Assembly: GCA_025504975.1 (NCBI GenBank)
Contig: JANUWI010000003.1
Location: 1,612,001 to 1,676,000 of the forward strand
Reading direction: 5' to 3'
DNA: 64,000 nucleotides
From: Plenodomus lindquistii
Taxonomy: Eukaryota; Ascomycota; Dothideomycetes; Pleosporales; Leptosphaeriaceae
Position numbers and translations under genes: made by a program. Below are positions 21,705 to 34,269 of this stretch, piece after piece. Under the pieces are notes generated by a model. That model was not told where the DNA came from. It ran no database searches and worked only from the letters and a program-made list of their open reading frames with translations. Positions within the stretch are counted from its first letter, which is position 1. The number at the start of each line of letters is the position of its first letter.

Positions 21705-22841
21705 ATGGACTATTTTCGCTCTTTGAAGAGGTCTTTCTTTGGTGTATTATCCTATGTTCTTTTGCTCTCGCATCTTACTAATGGCCAATATATTCAGGAC
21801 TACCAGTACGTTGTCTCCACGATCTCGCATGTAATTTTCACTTACAACCTATGAACCAGATGGTTCACGATCAATGGCGTTACTACCCGTAAGTATACTC
21901 CGTCTTGGCCCACTTTATGACTGTCAATGCTGACAACTTTTGCATCTAGCATTTTGGCGGAGAACAGCTCTGGACGTCCGGACGCCTGTAGTCATCCCCC
22001 AGAATTTGGTCGCTATCTACTACAACTGTCATTATATGCCATCAATCTGTCAGAACAACCTTAACTGGTTGGCCGGACCACGTGGGCAAGGCAGATCGCT
22101 CGTCCAATATGTTGGCGGGGGAAATGTGAACGTGTATGCCTTCGATATCTTGCGCACCAAGGCCGATAACAGGGGCGATAGAATGTGCCCTAGCAACTGG
22201 AAAACCACTCATCCATGCCCTGAAAGAAATGCTGCAGGCGTTCTCATTCAGCCGCCCGTCATGCCTGGCCCTTGGGGGTCTACCTTGAGGGAGACCGTTG
22301 ATCCTTTGCAATTGAACGAAATTGAGGCAGACTACAAGATAGACCTTCAGACCGGCGAAAGGACGCTTTGACAGCGAAGTGGTCGATATTATACGTGCGA
22401 AGAATGGCCACCAAGAAGGTATTACTCCCTATGCCTGAGGTGTGCCCCGAAAATACTGATAGTTCTTGAAGTTTTGTGGAAGGCGGCATAGGTACTCCTG
22501 GACAAGGAGTCACGCCTGAAGGCGACGGCGGTAGAGGAGATACTTTTTGCGCACCAAAACAAATGGACTCCAATTGCGCTGGCGAAACGGTGCCGAGGGA
22601 AGAAGCAATCAGATCTGAACAAGGTGCGTGCCCAGTATTACGGCATCTCCTCACATACTCATAAGATTTGTTAGATTGGCAAGGAGCAGCTCATCTATCT
22701 ATTGGCAACAAATTGCGAGCCATCGCTAGAAACGAAGCCGGCAGGACCACCCAAACACAGCTTGAAAACACGGCTGTCTTCATAACTGTGCTATTCTTGA
22801 ATGACCCAGCGGGTCATCCTGCAGGCTGTAGGTGGATATAA
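21705..22841 (+). pseudogene. Secreted NucA/NucB-domain-like protein with one nonsense codon
   Basis: Five exons join in frame: 21705-21805, 21860-21888, 21950-22418, 22472-22623 and 22675-22841, total 918 nt (305 aa). All introns are short GT-AG, two with CTGAC/CTGAT branch sites. A signal peptide (S-L-K-R-S-F-F-G then a hydrophobic run) leads into W-F-T-I-N-G-V-T-T-P-F-W. The C-terminal half has T-C-E-E-W-P-P, F-V-E-G-G, F-C-A-P-K and a closing L-E-N-T-A-V-F-I-T ... G-H-P-A-G segment. This is the pattern of fungal secreted proteins with the deoxyribonuclease NucA/NucB domain, so an extracellular nuclease-like role is inferred. Codon 184 (22369-22371) is TGA, explained by CGA to TGA. Everything else is intact, so the lesion is recent or an error. 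Confidence 0.65.
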
Positions 22842-23163
22842 CATGTTACTCGAAGCCATGCTGATATGGTTGACCGATAGATCAAATACCGCTTACTGGC
22901 GAGACGTCAGACGTAAGCATCACGAAGCGTGCTGATGGCGCTGATCCTAATGGCACGCCTATCGAAAGGTTGCGGTACATGTCCAGCTTGACCTAGGAAG
23001 ACGTCCGCAAATGAAGGGCGAAAATGGGTATAGGGTTAGGATTTCAAATTTAGATTTTGGGGCCTCGTTTGAAAGAGCGCAGTTGCACAAGGAGAATGCG
23101 CGTACTAGCTAAGCTCTACAATGTGTAGTATAGGCTGGCAAATGGGTAGGGTGTACCCAGAGG
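22842..23163. other. Intergenic region running into telomere-like repeats
   Basis: GC-balanced, no ORF. A first telomere-like word (GGGTATAGGGTTAGG) appears near 23026-23040. Confidence 0.5.
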
Positions 23164-23222
23164 TTAGGTACAGGTTAGGTTACGTTAGCCCAAGCATGGG
23201 TTAGGGTTAGGTTAGGGTCACG
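23164..23222 (+). repeat. Degenerate interstitial telomeric repeats (TTAGGG type)
   Basis: The stretch has GTTAGGTACAGGTTAGG followed by GGGTTAGGGTTAGGTTAGGG. It sits at the sharp border between the gene island and the AT-rich block to the right. The orientation is the same as the long TTAGGG array at 51169. Confidence 0.8.
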
Positions 23223-23329
23223 TGATCTTAGAGTTAAGGTAAAGCTCGGGTCTTACGGGCTAAAGGTTAGAGTAGAACTAGAGTAGTCTAAGCGTAGGTA
23301 CAGGTTAACCTATAAATTAGATAATAGGT

Positions 23330-26300
23330 TATTATATTATATATATATAAAAATATTAAATATAAAATTTTTTAGTATTCTAGCTAAATAATTTAGTAGT
23401 AGTAGAAAAAGTTAATTATTATAGCTAATTATTATAGTATTACGCTAGTATTTAATATTTATATAGTAGAGGTTTAGAAGTTTTATTAACTTTTTTTTTT
23501 TTACTACTTTTTTTTTACTACTACTAATACTAATAGTATTATTTTTATTTTTTTTATCTCTATTATCTAGTGCCTATAATATAAATAGGCTATCTATTTT
23601 ACTATAAAATAAATTATTTTAATTTTTCTTTAATATTTTATTATTTAATATACCTTCTATACTATAAAAGATTATATATTTAAATAATATAATTTTCTAG
23701 ATATTTTTTATAAATAATTTATGCCTTTAATCTCTAATAACGTTTTTTATAATATTAAAAACACGTTCTATTTTAATTTTAGTAATCTAGATAGCTAATA
23801 TATTCTTTACTATTTATATAAACTAAACGTAGTTATACTTATTTTTTTTTAATACTAAAGTAGATTATTTTAACTAATAATATATAGTGTATTTAGATAA
23901 TTTTTACTTTTATTATATATAGTATATCTATTACTCTTTTTTTTACTAGTAAAAAAATATACTTTAATTTAAAGTAGAATATTAAAGTACGCGCTATAAC
24001 TTTATAGACTTCTAGAACTATTTATTTTTTTATACTTTAAACTCTATAAAAATAATTAAAATAATTTGCCTATTAAATAGATTATTATATTATTCTAAAT
24101 AAAATAGAAACTATTTATAGTAAGCGTATTTATCTAAGTAGTTCTATATATTACTTTATATAAAGTTATTATAGTACTATAATAAATTACTATTATAATT
24201 ATACTTTATATATTATAAATTTCTATACTAGATCTAGAATTATTATATAGTTAAAAAGATATTTTTATTTATTATATATTTTTAAATAATATTTTAATAG
24301 TTTTAATTATTTTTTATTAGCCGTAGTTTTTACTATACTTTTCTATTTACTATTCTCTACTATTACTAGCTTTTTACTAATATTCTCTATTATTTTTTTT
24401 AAAAAATTAAAAAGCGTAGTATATATTAACTAGATATACTAAATCTAAAGTATTTTATTACAGCTAAAAAAGAATATTATAGTTTTAAAATTACGTAGTA
24501 TTTTTATTATAACTTTAAAGTAGTACTATTTAGTAGTAGAAAGCTAGAGATATTAGAGATTATAGTAATTAATCTAAGTTAATAAAAAATTACAATTACT
24601 TAGAGTACTATTTAATATAGGCTTTAAAGCAATTTTATTTTTTTACTATTTATTAATATACTTCTAGAGCTTAATTACTCTTTTATATATATTAAATATT
24701 AAATTCTATTTTATTTTAACATTTTGTATTACTAAAAGTTACTTATTTAGTAGTAAATCGCTCTATTTAGTAATAAAATATTTAAATTATTAGAGTAATT
24801 AGTTAATAGTAATATAGATAGCCTATAGCTTAGTTATTATTAGACTATAATTATTATATATAATAAAAATATATATACTTTATATAGAGTATTTAGAACT
24901 AACATTTAACTCTAGATATTATAAATATAGTAAAGTTAAAATGCTTCTATAGTTTCTATTTTATTTAAACTAGCTAGTTTAAGCTGCTAGATAATATTCT
25001 AGATAATAAAGTTAATAATATAGGCTAGATATAGAATACTATTTTTAGTTATACTCTAATTTATTTTTTTACTATATAGTTACTTTTAAAGTAATATTAT
25101 AAATATACTATTATTATTTATATTATTAAATATAATTACTAGTAGTTTATTTTTTAAACTTCTATTATATAGTAGTTATAGAAGTTTTTTAGCTATAGAA
25201 AAACTAGTATACCTACTATAAATAGAGATAAAATCTAGAAGCTTTTTTTTTAGTTACTAGTATACTATAATATAGTACGCCTTAATAGTAAAAAAGCTAA
25301 AATAATTTCTAGCTAACTAGGCGTCTATAGTAAATAATATTTATATTACTTTTTCTATATTATTAAGTAATAAATTTATAGCTATAGTAAATTATTATTT
25401 AAACGCTTTCTAGAATTTATAATAGGTAGTTATTATAGTATTTAGATAAAAAAACTATATAAAGTAGTTAAAAAATAGCTTTTCTACTATATAGAAAAAC
25501 TACTAATTATCTACTATAACTTTTATAAGCTTACATTTATAAATTACTATAGAAAATAATAGTAGTAGATTTTTTTTTAGTAGACTTTAAAGTGCACCTA
25601 TTACGTATACCTATAAATAAATAGAATTAATAGTATTTATATATATATAACTTTTTCTATAGTTTAGAAAGTATTTTATTCTAATAGATTAAATAGTTAG
25701 ATATTAGAGAATGTAGCTATAGTTAAACTAGTATATATAAAAGTCTCTATTAGAAAATAGTATAGCTTCTCTATATTATTTCTATATAGAACTAGTTTAA
25801 ATAGATAAATGCTATTATAAATTATTATTTTTTTTATCTAGAGTATATCTAGTCTGTCTCTACTATTTCTTCTATACTCTAGTAATTATTATCTTTTTAG
25901 TATTAGCCCTTTTCCTCTATAAAAAGAATTTAATAAGCTAATAGAAAATTTTAGTACTACTATAGGTAAGTTAGAAAGTATTAAGCCTAAAATATTCTAA
26001 CTTTTAAAGTAGTAAAAAAAATCTAGCGTTATTTATAATAGTAGTTTTACTAGAAAATAATATATATATATTATTTATAGTAAAAAAATATAAAACTATA
26101 TAAAATAACTATAATAATTAATAGAAACTAAAAATAGAATATATATACTATTCTATAGTTAAAAATATAGTAATACTAAAATAGAGTCTATACGTATAAT
26201 ATATAATATAAAATAGGCTATATATATAGTACTAAACTATAATTAATTATTGTAATAAATATATTTTACTAATTAGATTTACTAGAATACTAGTATTATC

Positions 26301-26687
26301 TAAAATTAATAAAAAGGTATTAGACTTTAGTTTTATAAACTACTACTAGTATATACTACGTATTAATTACTACTTTATTTTTTTACTATTAACTTTATCC
26401 CCTCTATTTAAAATGTTATTAGTATTACTATCTCTATAGCTTTTCTACTCTATTTTACTATCTAAAAAGCCTTTCTACTCTATTTTTTTATTTAACTTTT
26501 CTCTAACTAACTTTATTTACTACTTTTTAGTTTTATACTTATTAGAACGCTATCTATAATATTCTTCTATTTTAGAATTATTATCTACTTTTTTTTTATA
26601 TTTATACTTCTCTAATAGAATATCTAATTTATTAGTATTAATTAGATTAATAAGTTTAGGTAGCTTAGTAGGCTTATATAGCCTAAT
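23330..26687 (-). pseudogene. RIP-degraded transposase-like remnant, possibly MULE-type
   Basis: On the minus strand the sequence keeps coding character with TAG/TAA at Gln-like positions. At 26660-26380 it reads a lysine-rich helical N-terminus. At about 26350-26100 a segment L-L-I-L-D-N-T followed by hydrophobic residues resembles the start of a MULE transposase core (D-x-T-Y-K-T-N). The fit is loose. There are no long open frames and no clear termini. Confidence 0.3.
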
Positions 26688-28370
26688 AAAAGAACTAGCT
26701 CCCCTAGAGAATTTTTTAAGCCCTAGAGAATTCTAGGGATTTAAGACTTAAAATTACTTATTTAGGCTATTTTTAATATATTTTTAGTTTTAGTAGTCTA
26801 GTAGCTAGCCCTAGGCCTAATCTAGCTAGCCCTAAAAAAAAAAAAGTAGAAATTCTCTAGTGCTAGCTCTAATTCTCTAGGGCTATACTTCTAATAAGCT
26901 TAAAATTACTTATTTATATATAAAAAGTAATTTCTATTATATAATTAGTCGCTAGTTATAGTTATAAGCTAGTGCCCTAGAGAATTTTTTTAAAAAAGTA
27001 GAAAAAAAGTAGAAATTCTCTAGTGCAAGCTGTAATTCTCTAGGGCTATACTTCTAATAAGCTTAAAATTACTTATTTATATATAAAAAGTAATTTCTAT
27101 TATATAAATAGTTGCTAGTTATAGTTATAAGCTAGTGCCCTAGAGAATTTTTGTAGAAAAAATAGAAATTCTCTAGTGCTAGCTCTAATTCTCTAGGGCT
27201 ATACTTCTAATAAGCTTTAAATTACTTATTTATATATAAAAAGTAATTTCTATTATATAAATAGTCGCTAGTTATAGTTATAAGCTAGTGCCCTAGAGAA
27301 TTCTTTTTAAAAAGTAGAAAAAAAGTAGAAATTCTCTAGTGCTAGCTGTAATTCTCTAGGGCTATACTTCTAATAAGCTTAAAATTACTTATTTATATAT
27401 AAAAAGTAATTTCTATTATATAATTAGTCGCTAGTTATAGTTATAAGCTAGTGCCCTAGAGAATTTTTGTAGAAAAAGTAGATAAAAAGTAGAAATTCTC
27501 TAGTGCTAGCTCTAATTCTCTAGGGCTATACTTCTAATAAGCTTATTTTTACTTATTTATATATAAAAAGTAATTTCAATTATATAAATAGTTGCTAGTT
27601 ATAGTTATAAGCTAATGCCCTAGAGAATTTTTATAGAAAAAGTAGATAAAAAGTAGAAATTCTCTAGTGCTAGCTCTAATTCTCTAGAGCTATACTTCTA
27701 ATAAGCTTAAAATTACTTATTTATATATAAAAAGTAATTTCTATTATATAATTAGTCGCTAGTTATAGTTACAAGCTAGTGCCCTAGAGAATGTTTTTAA
27801 AAAAGTAGAAAAAAAGTAGAAATTCTCTAGTGCTAGCTCTAATTCTCTAGGGCTATACTTCTAATAAGCTTAAAATTACTTATTTATATATAAAAAGTAA
27901 TTTCAATTATATAAATAGTTGCTAGTTATAGTTATAAGCTAGTGCCCTAGAGAATTTTTGTAGAAAAAATAGAAATTCTCTAGTGCTAGCTCTAATTCTC
28001 TAGGGCTATACTTCTAATAAGCTTAAAATTACTTATTTATATATAAAAAGTAATTTCTATTATATAAATAGTTACTAGTTATGGTTATAAGCTACTGCTT
28101 TAGAGAATTTTTCTAAAAAAAGTAGAGATTCTCTAGTGCTAGCTTTAATTCTCTAGGGCTATACTTCTAATAAGCTTAAAATTCCTTATTTATATATAAA
28201 AAGTAATTTCTATAATATAAATAGTGCCTAGTTATAGTTATAAGCTACTACTCTAGAGAAATTTTCTAGAAAAAGTAGAGATTCTCTAGTGCTAGCTCTA
28301 ATTCTCTAGGGCTATACTTCTAATAAGTTTAAAATTACTTATTTATATATAAAAAATAATTTATATCTCT
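26688..28370 (+). repeat. Hairpin satellite array 1: leader plus about ten units
   Basis: It begins with a ~160-bp leader (GAACTAGCTCCCCTAGAGAA ... CTAGCCCTAGGCCTAATCTA) followed by units of about 150-163 bp. Each unit runs from AATTCTCTAGTGC to GTGCCCTAGAGAATT and is a near-perfect inverted repeat (arms AATTCTCTAG/CTAGAGAATT; inner arms AAATTACTT/AAGTAATTT). Units differ mainly in the linker and in C/T, A/G changes. There is no coding potential. Confidence 0.9.
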
Positions 28371-28810
28371 AGAATATAGTTTTACTATATCTAAATAAGC
28401 TTTATTAAAATTTTATACTAGTTTATTCTATATAATACTAAATTAGTACTATAAATAAAAGCTATAATAAAAATTATTTAGCTAAATACTAAGTAGTATA
28501 AATAATATACTTTAATACTAAATACTCTAGTATAGACTAAAAATATATATTTATATTATAAACCTACTAAAGAATTATTATTTACTAGTACTACTTTATT
28601 AATACTATATAATAGTATGTTTTTATAACTATAACTACTTACTATTAATTAAAGTTCTAATTTTTATATTATATTATTAGAATTTAAAGTATAATAAAGC
28701 TAAAAAAATAATATTAAAAGTAGTTATTATTATTTTAGTAGCTAGTAGTAGTTAATAGATAGAATAAAAATTATACTTAATAAAAATATTATTAACTATC
28801 TACAATATAC

Positions 28811-29565
28811 CTACAATACTAAAGACATTTTATTATCTATATTTATATTGCTTGGCGTAAAATCCTCTACAAGATAGGTAGAATTTACTAGTTAAAGTTA
28901 GTATATAATAATCTATAATATAAATAAAGAAATAAAAATAAAAACTTACTAAAATTTACCCCTTCTAAAGTAGAGTCTATTGTTGCAGAAGCCTTATTAG
29001 GCACTGGAAAAAGTAAGCTTAAATAGTAGAAAATAATAAAATATAACTTACTAGGCCTAATTAGGTTAGTAGCAATTTAAATTTAGACTTAAAGGTCTTA
29101 ATTTCTCTTTTTTAACTCCAAGTTTTCTTGTTCTAATTCGCGGATTCTAGCCTGTAAATCCACTACACCTATAATAATTATTTAAAAAATATAATAAAAA
29201 ATATATAAAAAAAATATACTTACTTTGCTTAGAAGCTTCTAGCTTCTGCTGTTTTTCTTACAATTTTCTTATAATTTTTTTAATATCTTTATCCTTTTTA
29301 GATAGATAAAATACTAAAGTACTAGTAGTACTAGTATTTTACTGTAAAATTACATAAAAATTACTTTTAGTAAGCCTATAATTATTATTAGTAAGCTATT
29401 ATTATAGAAATAATAAAAAATAACTAAAAAAAAAAAAAAAAAAAAAACTTATAAAGACTTTGAACTAACAGGACGTCTAGGGGGCCTTCTAGTAGAAATT
29501 ACTACTTTAGAACTAGTTGCTCTACTAGCCCGATTAGGCCTAGTAGCCCTAGTAGTAGGTGCCAT
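28811..29565 (-). pseudogene. Small spliced gene with leucine-zipper coiled coil, copy A
   Basis: By comparison with copy B (36522-37288) the gene has five exons and encodes 164 aa. This copy keeps the ATG at 29565 (M-A-P-T-T-R-A-T-R, a Ser/Arg-rich start). Exon 1 should end at 29453, but the donor GTAAGT is ATAAGT here, a CpA to TpA change on the plus strand. The third exon keeps the coiled coil (L-Q-A-R-I-R-E-L-E-Q-E-N-L-E-L) but has several stops where copy B has Gln or Ser. The last exon ends at 28811. I do not recognise the family. The basic N-terminus plus zipper suggests a dimeric DNA- or RNA-associated protein. That is inference. Confidence 0.6.
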
Positions 29566-30582
29566 ATAAAAGTACAAAGAAAAAAAGTAGAAAGAGAGTA
29601 AACTCACGTTATTATAAACGTTTTTCTTTTCTATTTACTAATTGTACATGGGTAGGAACACTAAAAAAATAAAAGTTTTAAATAAAAAAAAATAATACTA
29701 TAGCGCTAAATAATAGAAAAAATAGATAAAAATAATATATAAAAGTATAGAATTATATAGACAAGTTAAAAAGATATAATAAGTTAAAGTTTATAAAAAT
29801 CTATATACCCTTGCTACTTTAATAGTTATATTAGCTATATCTATATAATTATAATATGTTTATCTACCTATATTATTATAGAATATAGTTTAAAAAAATT
29901 ATATATTTATTATATAATTACTAATAAATTAAGAAATTAATTAATAATAATTAATAATTATTTTTAAGTTTAACTAAGATATTATAGTAAATACTACTAT
30001 AAAACATTTAATAATTTTTCTATACTAATTCTATATAAAGTTAGTTATATTTTCCTATAGATTCTGTTATTTTAATAGCAATTTCTTTAATTAATTTCTA
30101 GTGAAAAACGTAAGATACTAAGCTTTTTCTACTAGATTATAACAAAAAAAATAATATATATATATTTTTATCTAGGTATAAATAAAATCTATATAATTTA
30201 TACTATATAAAATGCTATTCTAGTAGTTTAAGTACTATATAGTAGCTATAATATAGTATAAACCTATAGTTAAATTTTTTAATATTATAAATTTAAGTTT
30301 ATTTAGTAACTTTTAAAATAAAAAAATTAACGTAAAATATATATAATATAATAATAATAGAAATCTAATTATATATATATTATTTAAGCTACTACTTTTA
30401 TTTAAAATCTATAGCTATTAGAGCTACTTATAGAGTACCTTTTATTTAAAAACTAGCAATAACTATCTAAACTATACTATAATAATATTATTATATAGTT
30501 CTACTAATATTTTAAGTTAATAATTATATATTTTTCTATTTTTATTAGATTCTATAGTATATAATTAATACTTATTTTTCTA
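29566..30582. other. AT-rich spacer between the two small genes of copy A
   Basis: Matches 37289-38300 of copy B. A short exon-like block with a donor (CGTTTATAATAAC|GTGAGT) lies just upstream of the zipper gene and could be a 5'UTR exon. I see no ORF. Confidence 0.5.
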
Positions 30583-30629
30583 ATTAAAAACCTAGTATAA
30601 AGTAAGTTACTTTATACTAGGTTTTTAAT
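30583..30629. repeat. Perfect 47-bp palindrome (23-bp arms, 1-bp centre)
   Basis: The arms read AAAACCTAGTATAAAGTAA and its exact complement around a single G at 30606, with no mismatch out to 30583/30629. It lies about 40 bp downstream of the stop of the 141-aa gene, so it would form a hairpin in that transcript's 3' end. Copy B lacks it. Confidence 0.9.
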
Positions 30630-30666
30630 AACTATAAATATAAAAGTATAGTAATAAAAAACTACT

Positions 30667-31136
30667 TTATATACTAAAATCTTTTTTATTAAAATTATTA
30701 TCTAGGTGTACTAGATTAGAAGTTACTATATCTAATATCTCTTTAATATTTAAATTCTTTCTATTATAAAATCCTTTCTTTTCTTCTTTAGTATTTTTAT
30801 TATAATAACTTAAATAGTAGATTTGCTTATCTATCTCTTGTATAATAATAATACCTAAAGCTATTAGTTAAATTTTAAAAAATAAGTATACTACTTACTA
30901 ATAGTATTTTCTAAATCTTTATAAATAATATAAATATTTAAAAAGCTTAAAACCTGTTCTATTTTATCTTTTTTAGTAGTAGTAGTAATAAGAACTTTAT
31001 AGTTATTATTAGTACTATAAGAGCTAAATATTTTATTTTTAGAAAATTCTAAGTAATTAGGAAAACCTTTAACTAAGTTATAGCTTAGATTAGAAGTATC
31101 TTTATTTTCTAAACTATTAATATTAAGTAAAGACAT
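30667..31136 (-). CDS. Unknown 141-aa protein, copy A (two exons)
   Basis: Exon 1 is 30899-31136 (ATG at 31136, M-S-L-L-N-I-N-S-L-E-N). Exon 2 is 30667-30854. The 44-nt intron has GTAAGT and a TTAACTAAT...TTTAG end. Joined length is 426 nt, exactly in frame. The sequence shows F-P-N-Y-L-E-F-S-K-N, then N-Y-K-V-L-I-T-T-T-T, a helix E-Q-V-L-S-F-L-N-I-Y, and in exon 2 Q-I-Y-Y-L-S-Y-Y-N-K. Copy B (38373-38842) is about 80% identical with identical splice positions. Codon use is extremely AT-rich, yet no stop has arisen in either copy, unlike nearby transposons. It has no signal peptide or known domain. Function unknown. Confidence 0.7.
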
Positions 31137-31880
31137 CTAAACAATTAGTTAAAGCTAAAATAGAGTAGTAAAATAATATACCTTAAGCTAGTAGATAGTA
31201 TATAATAATATAGTAGATATTAGAGTAAAAAGATAATAGATAGAAAAAAGAATTAAAGAAAAGTAACTCTTTTTATAAAAAAAACTAGGTCTATTACTAA
31301 GTATTTACTATTTCTATACTAGTTCTATTAGAGTTAAACTTATATATAATAGATATATATAAAGCTACTTAATAATAAAAAATAAATTATTAAGTATTAA
31401 TTATTAATTATTTATTATAAATTATTTGTTATTAATTATTAATTAATCTTTATTATTAATTATTAAATTTTAATTATTAATTATTAATTACTAATTATTA
31501 ATTATTAATTATTTATTATTAATTATTAATTATTAATTATTTATTATTTATGCTATTATTAGTTATTAGTAATTAATTATATTATTACTTTGTAATAAGA
31601 TAATAAAATAAAAAAGATTATACTATTTATTAATTATTAGTATAATTACTTAAAGATAATATAATATAATTAATTTTATACTATATATATATTATACTAT
31701 AAATAGTTTTTCTAGTATATAGCTTTATTACTAGCATAACTATTTAAAATACCTAGATTTTTATAATAAAAATCTATTATACTTTACGTTTATACTAAAA
31801 CTATATATACTTAAAAAAGTAATACTATTTTATATACTATTATCTATAAATACTATTTATTTTAAAATCTATATAGTCCT
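31137..31880. other. AT-rich spacer with TTAATTA low-complexity tract
   Basis: The end of the duplicated segment (to about 31310), then a low-complexity tract of ATTATTAATT repeats (31385-31560). No gene seen. Confidence 0.6.
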
Positions 31881-33660
31881 AACAAGAGAACTAGCTCCCC
31901 TAGAGAATTTTTCTAGCCCTAGAGAATTTTTAGAATTTTAGTATTAGAAATGCTTTTCTATACTATTTTTTAGATATATTTAGTTTTAGTATACTAGTAG
32001 CTAGCCCTAGGCCTAATCTAGCTAGCTCTAAAAAAAACTAAACTAGAAATTCTCTAGTGCTAGCTCTAATTCTCTAGGGCTATACTTCTAATAAGCTTAT
32101 TTTTACTAATTTATATATAAAAAGTAATTTCTATAATACTATTAGTGCCTAGCTATAGATATAAGCTAGTGCCTTAGAGAATTTCTTTAAAATATTTAAA
32201 AAAAAGTAGAAATTCTCTAGTGCTAGCTCTAATTCTCTAGGGCTATACTTCTAATAAGCTTATTTTTACTTATTTATATATAAAAAGTAATTTCTATAAT
32301 AGTATTAGTGCCTAGTTATAGATATAAGCTAGTGCCTTAGAGAATTTTTTAAAAAAAAGTAGAAATTCTCTAGTGCTAGGCCTAATTCTCTAGGGCTATA
32401 CTTCTAATAAGCTTATTTTTACTTATTTATATATAAAAAGTAATTTCTATAATAGTATTAGTGCCTAGTTATAGATATAAGCTAGTGCCTTAGAGAATTT
32501 TTTAAAAAAAAGTAGAAATTCTCTAGTGCTAGGCCTAATTCTCTAGAGCTATACTTCTAATAAGCTTATTTTTACTTATTTATATATAAAAAGTAATTTC
32601 TATAATAGTATTAGTGCCTAGTTATAGATATAAGCTAGTGCTTTAGAGAATTTTATAAAAAAAAATAGAAATTCTCTAGTACTAGGCCTAATTCTCTAGG
32701 GCTATACTTCTAATAAGCTTATTTTTACTTATTTATATATAAAAAGTAATTTCTATAATAGTATTAGTGCCTAGCTATAGATATAAACTAGTGCCTTAGA
32801 GAATTTTTCTAAAAAAAATAGAAATTCTCTAGTGCTAGGCCTAATTCTCTAGAGCTATACTTCTAATAAGCTTATTATTACTTATTTATATATAAAAAGT
32901 AATTTCTATAATAGTATTAGTGCCTAGCTATAGATATAAGCTAGTGCCTTAGAGAATTTCTTTAAAATATTTAAAAAAAAGTAGAAATTCTCTAGTGCTA
33001 GCTCTAATTCTCTAGGGCTATACTTCTAATAAGCTTATTTTTACTTATTTATATATAAAAAGTAATTTCTATAATAGTATTAGTGCCTAGTTATAGATAT
33101 AAACTAGTACTTTAGAGAATTTTTTAAAAAAAAGTAGAAATTCTCTAGTGCTAGGCCTAATTCTCTAGGGCTATACTTCTAATAAGCTTATTTTTACTTA
33201 TTTATATATAAAAAGTAATTTCTATAATAGTATTAGTAGCTAGTTATAGATATAAGCTAGTGCCTTAGAGAATTTTTTAAAAAAAAGTAGAAATTCTCTA
33301 GTGCTAGGCCTAATTCTCTAGGGCTATACTTCTAATAAGCTTATTTTTACTTATTTATATATAAAAAGTAATTTCTATAATAGTATTAGTGCCTAGTTAT
33401 AGATATAAGCTAGTGCTTTAGAGAATTTTTTAAAAAAAAGTAGAAATTCTCTAGTACTAGACCTAATTCTCTAGAGCTATACTTCTAATAAGCTTATTTT
33501 TACTTATTTATATATAAAAAGTAATTTCTATAATAGTATTAGTGCCTAGCTATAGATATAAGCTAGTGCCTTAGAGAATTTCTTTAAAATATTTAAAAAA
33601 AAGTAGAAATTCTCTAGTACTAGCTCTAATTCTCTAAACCTATACTTCTAATAGCTTTAT
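31881..33660 (+). repeat. Hairpin satellite array 2: leader plus about eleven units
   Basis: The leader starts AACAAGAGAACTAGCTCCCC at 31881, as in the other arrays. Its units form a subfamily: AAGCTTATTTTTACTTATTT in place of AAGCTTAAAATTACTTATTT and TAATAGTATTAGTGCC in the middle. So each array was homogenised separately. Confidence 0.9.
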
Positions 33661-34265
33661 TTTTACTTATTTTTATATTAATTATTATGTCTATTCTAAA
33701 AATAGAACCTAGTTTTAACTATAAAGTAGTTATTTAAAAAATAATTCTAAAAATTATATAAATAGTAAAAATTAACTACTAGTAGCTATTATTATCTAAA
33801 GCTATTTCTTTTATATACTTTAATATACTTATTATTAAAATTAAATACTCTTTTTTCTATATTTATAGTAAAATCTATATTTCTTAGCTAATAGCTTAAA
33901 AGGTTTTTTTAAATTTTTTTTTTTTAAATTTATATAACTTTTAAATATAGCTATAATACTATAAGTATATATATTAATAATACTAATAATAGCTTATCTA
34001 TTATATAAAATTTATTTACTATACTATAACTACTTACTACTTATAGTTATTAGGTATTTCTCTAAAGAAATTACAAAAAAAAAAGCCCAAGATCTTTTTT
34101 TTGCAAAAAAAGAGAGGGCTGTCGTAATCGAACCTATGGCCTCTCTATATATAGTAGGCTAGTACTTAATAGTGTAAGCTATTTGCCACTCACCTACTAT
34201 ATATTTTACTTTAACTATTCTAGAATATTAATTATTATATACTAGAATAATAGAATATAGTTTCT
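33640..34265. repeat. Local repeat with tRNA-like (Pol III) motif, copy 1
   Basis: Shares order and sequence with 35063-35690. On the minus strand, 34200-34095 contains a B-box-like GGTTCGATTAC about 13 bases before a run of seven T, and an A-box-like segment upstream. This copy keeps G/C (GTCGTAATCGAACC); copy 2 has the same positions changed to A/T (ATTATAATTAAACC), a RIP pair. A full tRNA cloverleaf does not fold, so a tRNA-derived SINE is more likely than a tRNA gene. Confidence 0.4.
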
Positions 34266-34269
34266 AATA

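Larger units (their letters stand above)
28730..31310. repeat. Segmental duplication, copy A
   Basis: Alignable by eye along its length to 36440-39010 in the same orientation, about 7.7 kb away. Both copies carry the leucine-zipper-like gene and the 141-aa gene with the same exon-intron structure. Differences are mostly C/T and G/A transitions, so RIP acted after or on the duplication. Confidence 0.85.

Noticed and set aside
34095..34200. A functional tRNA gene on the minus strand
   Set aside because: The B-box and T-run are present, but acceptor and T stems do not pair; better explained as a tRNA-derived repeat.
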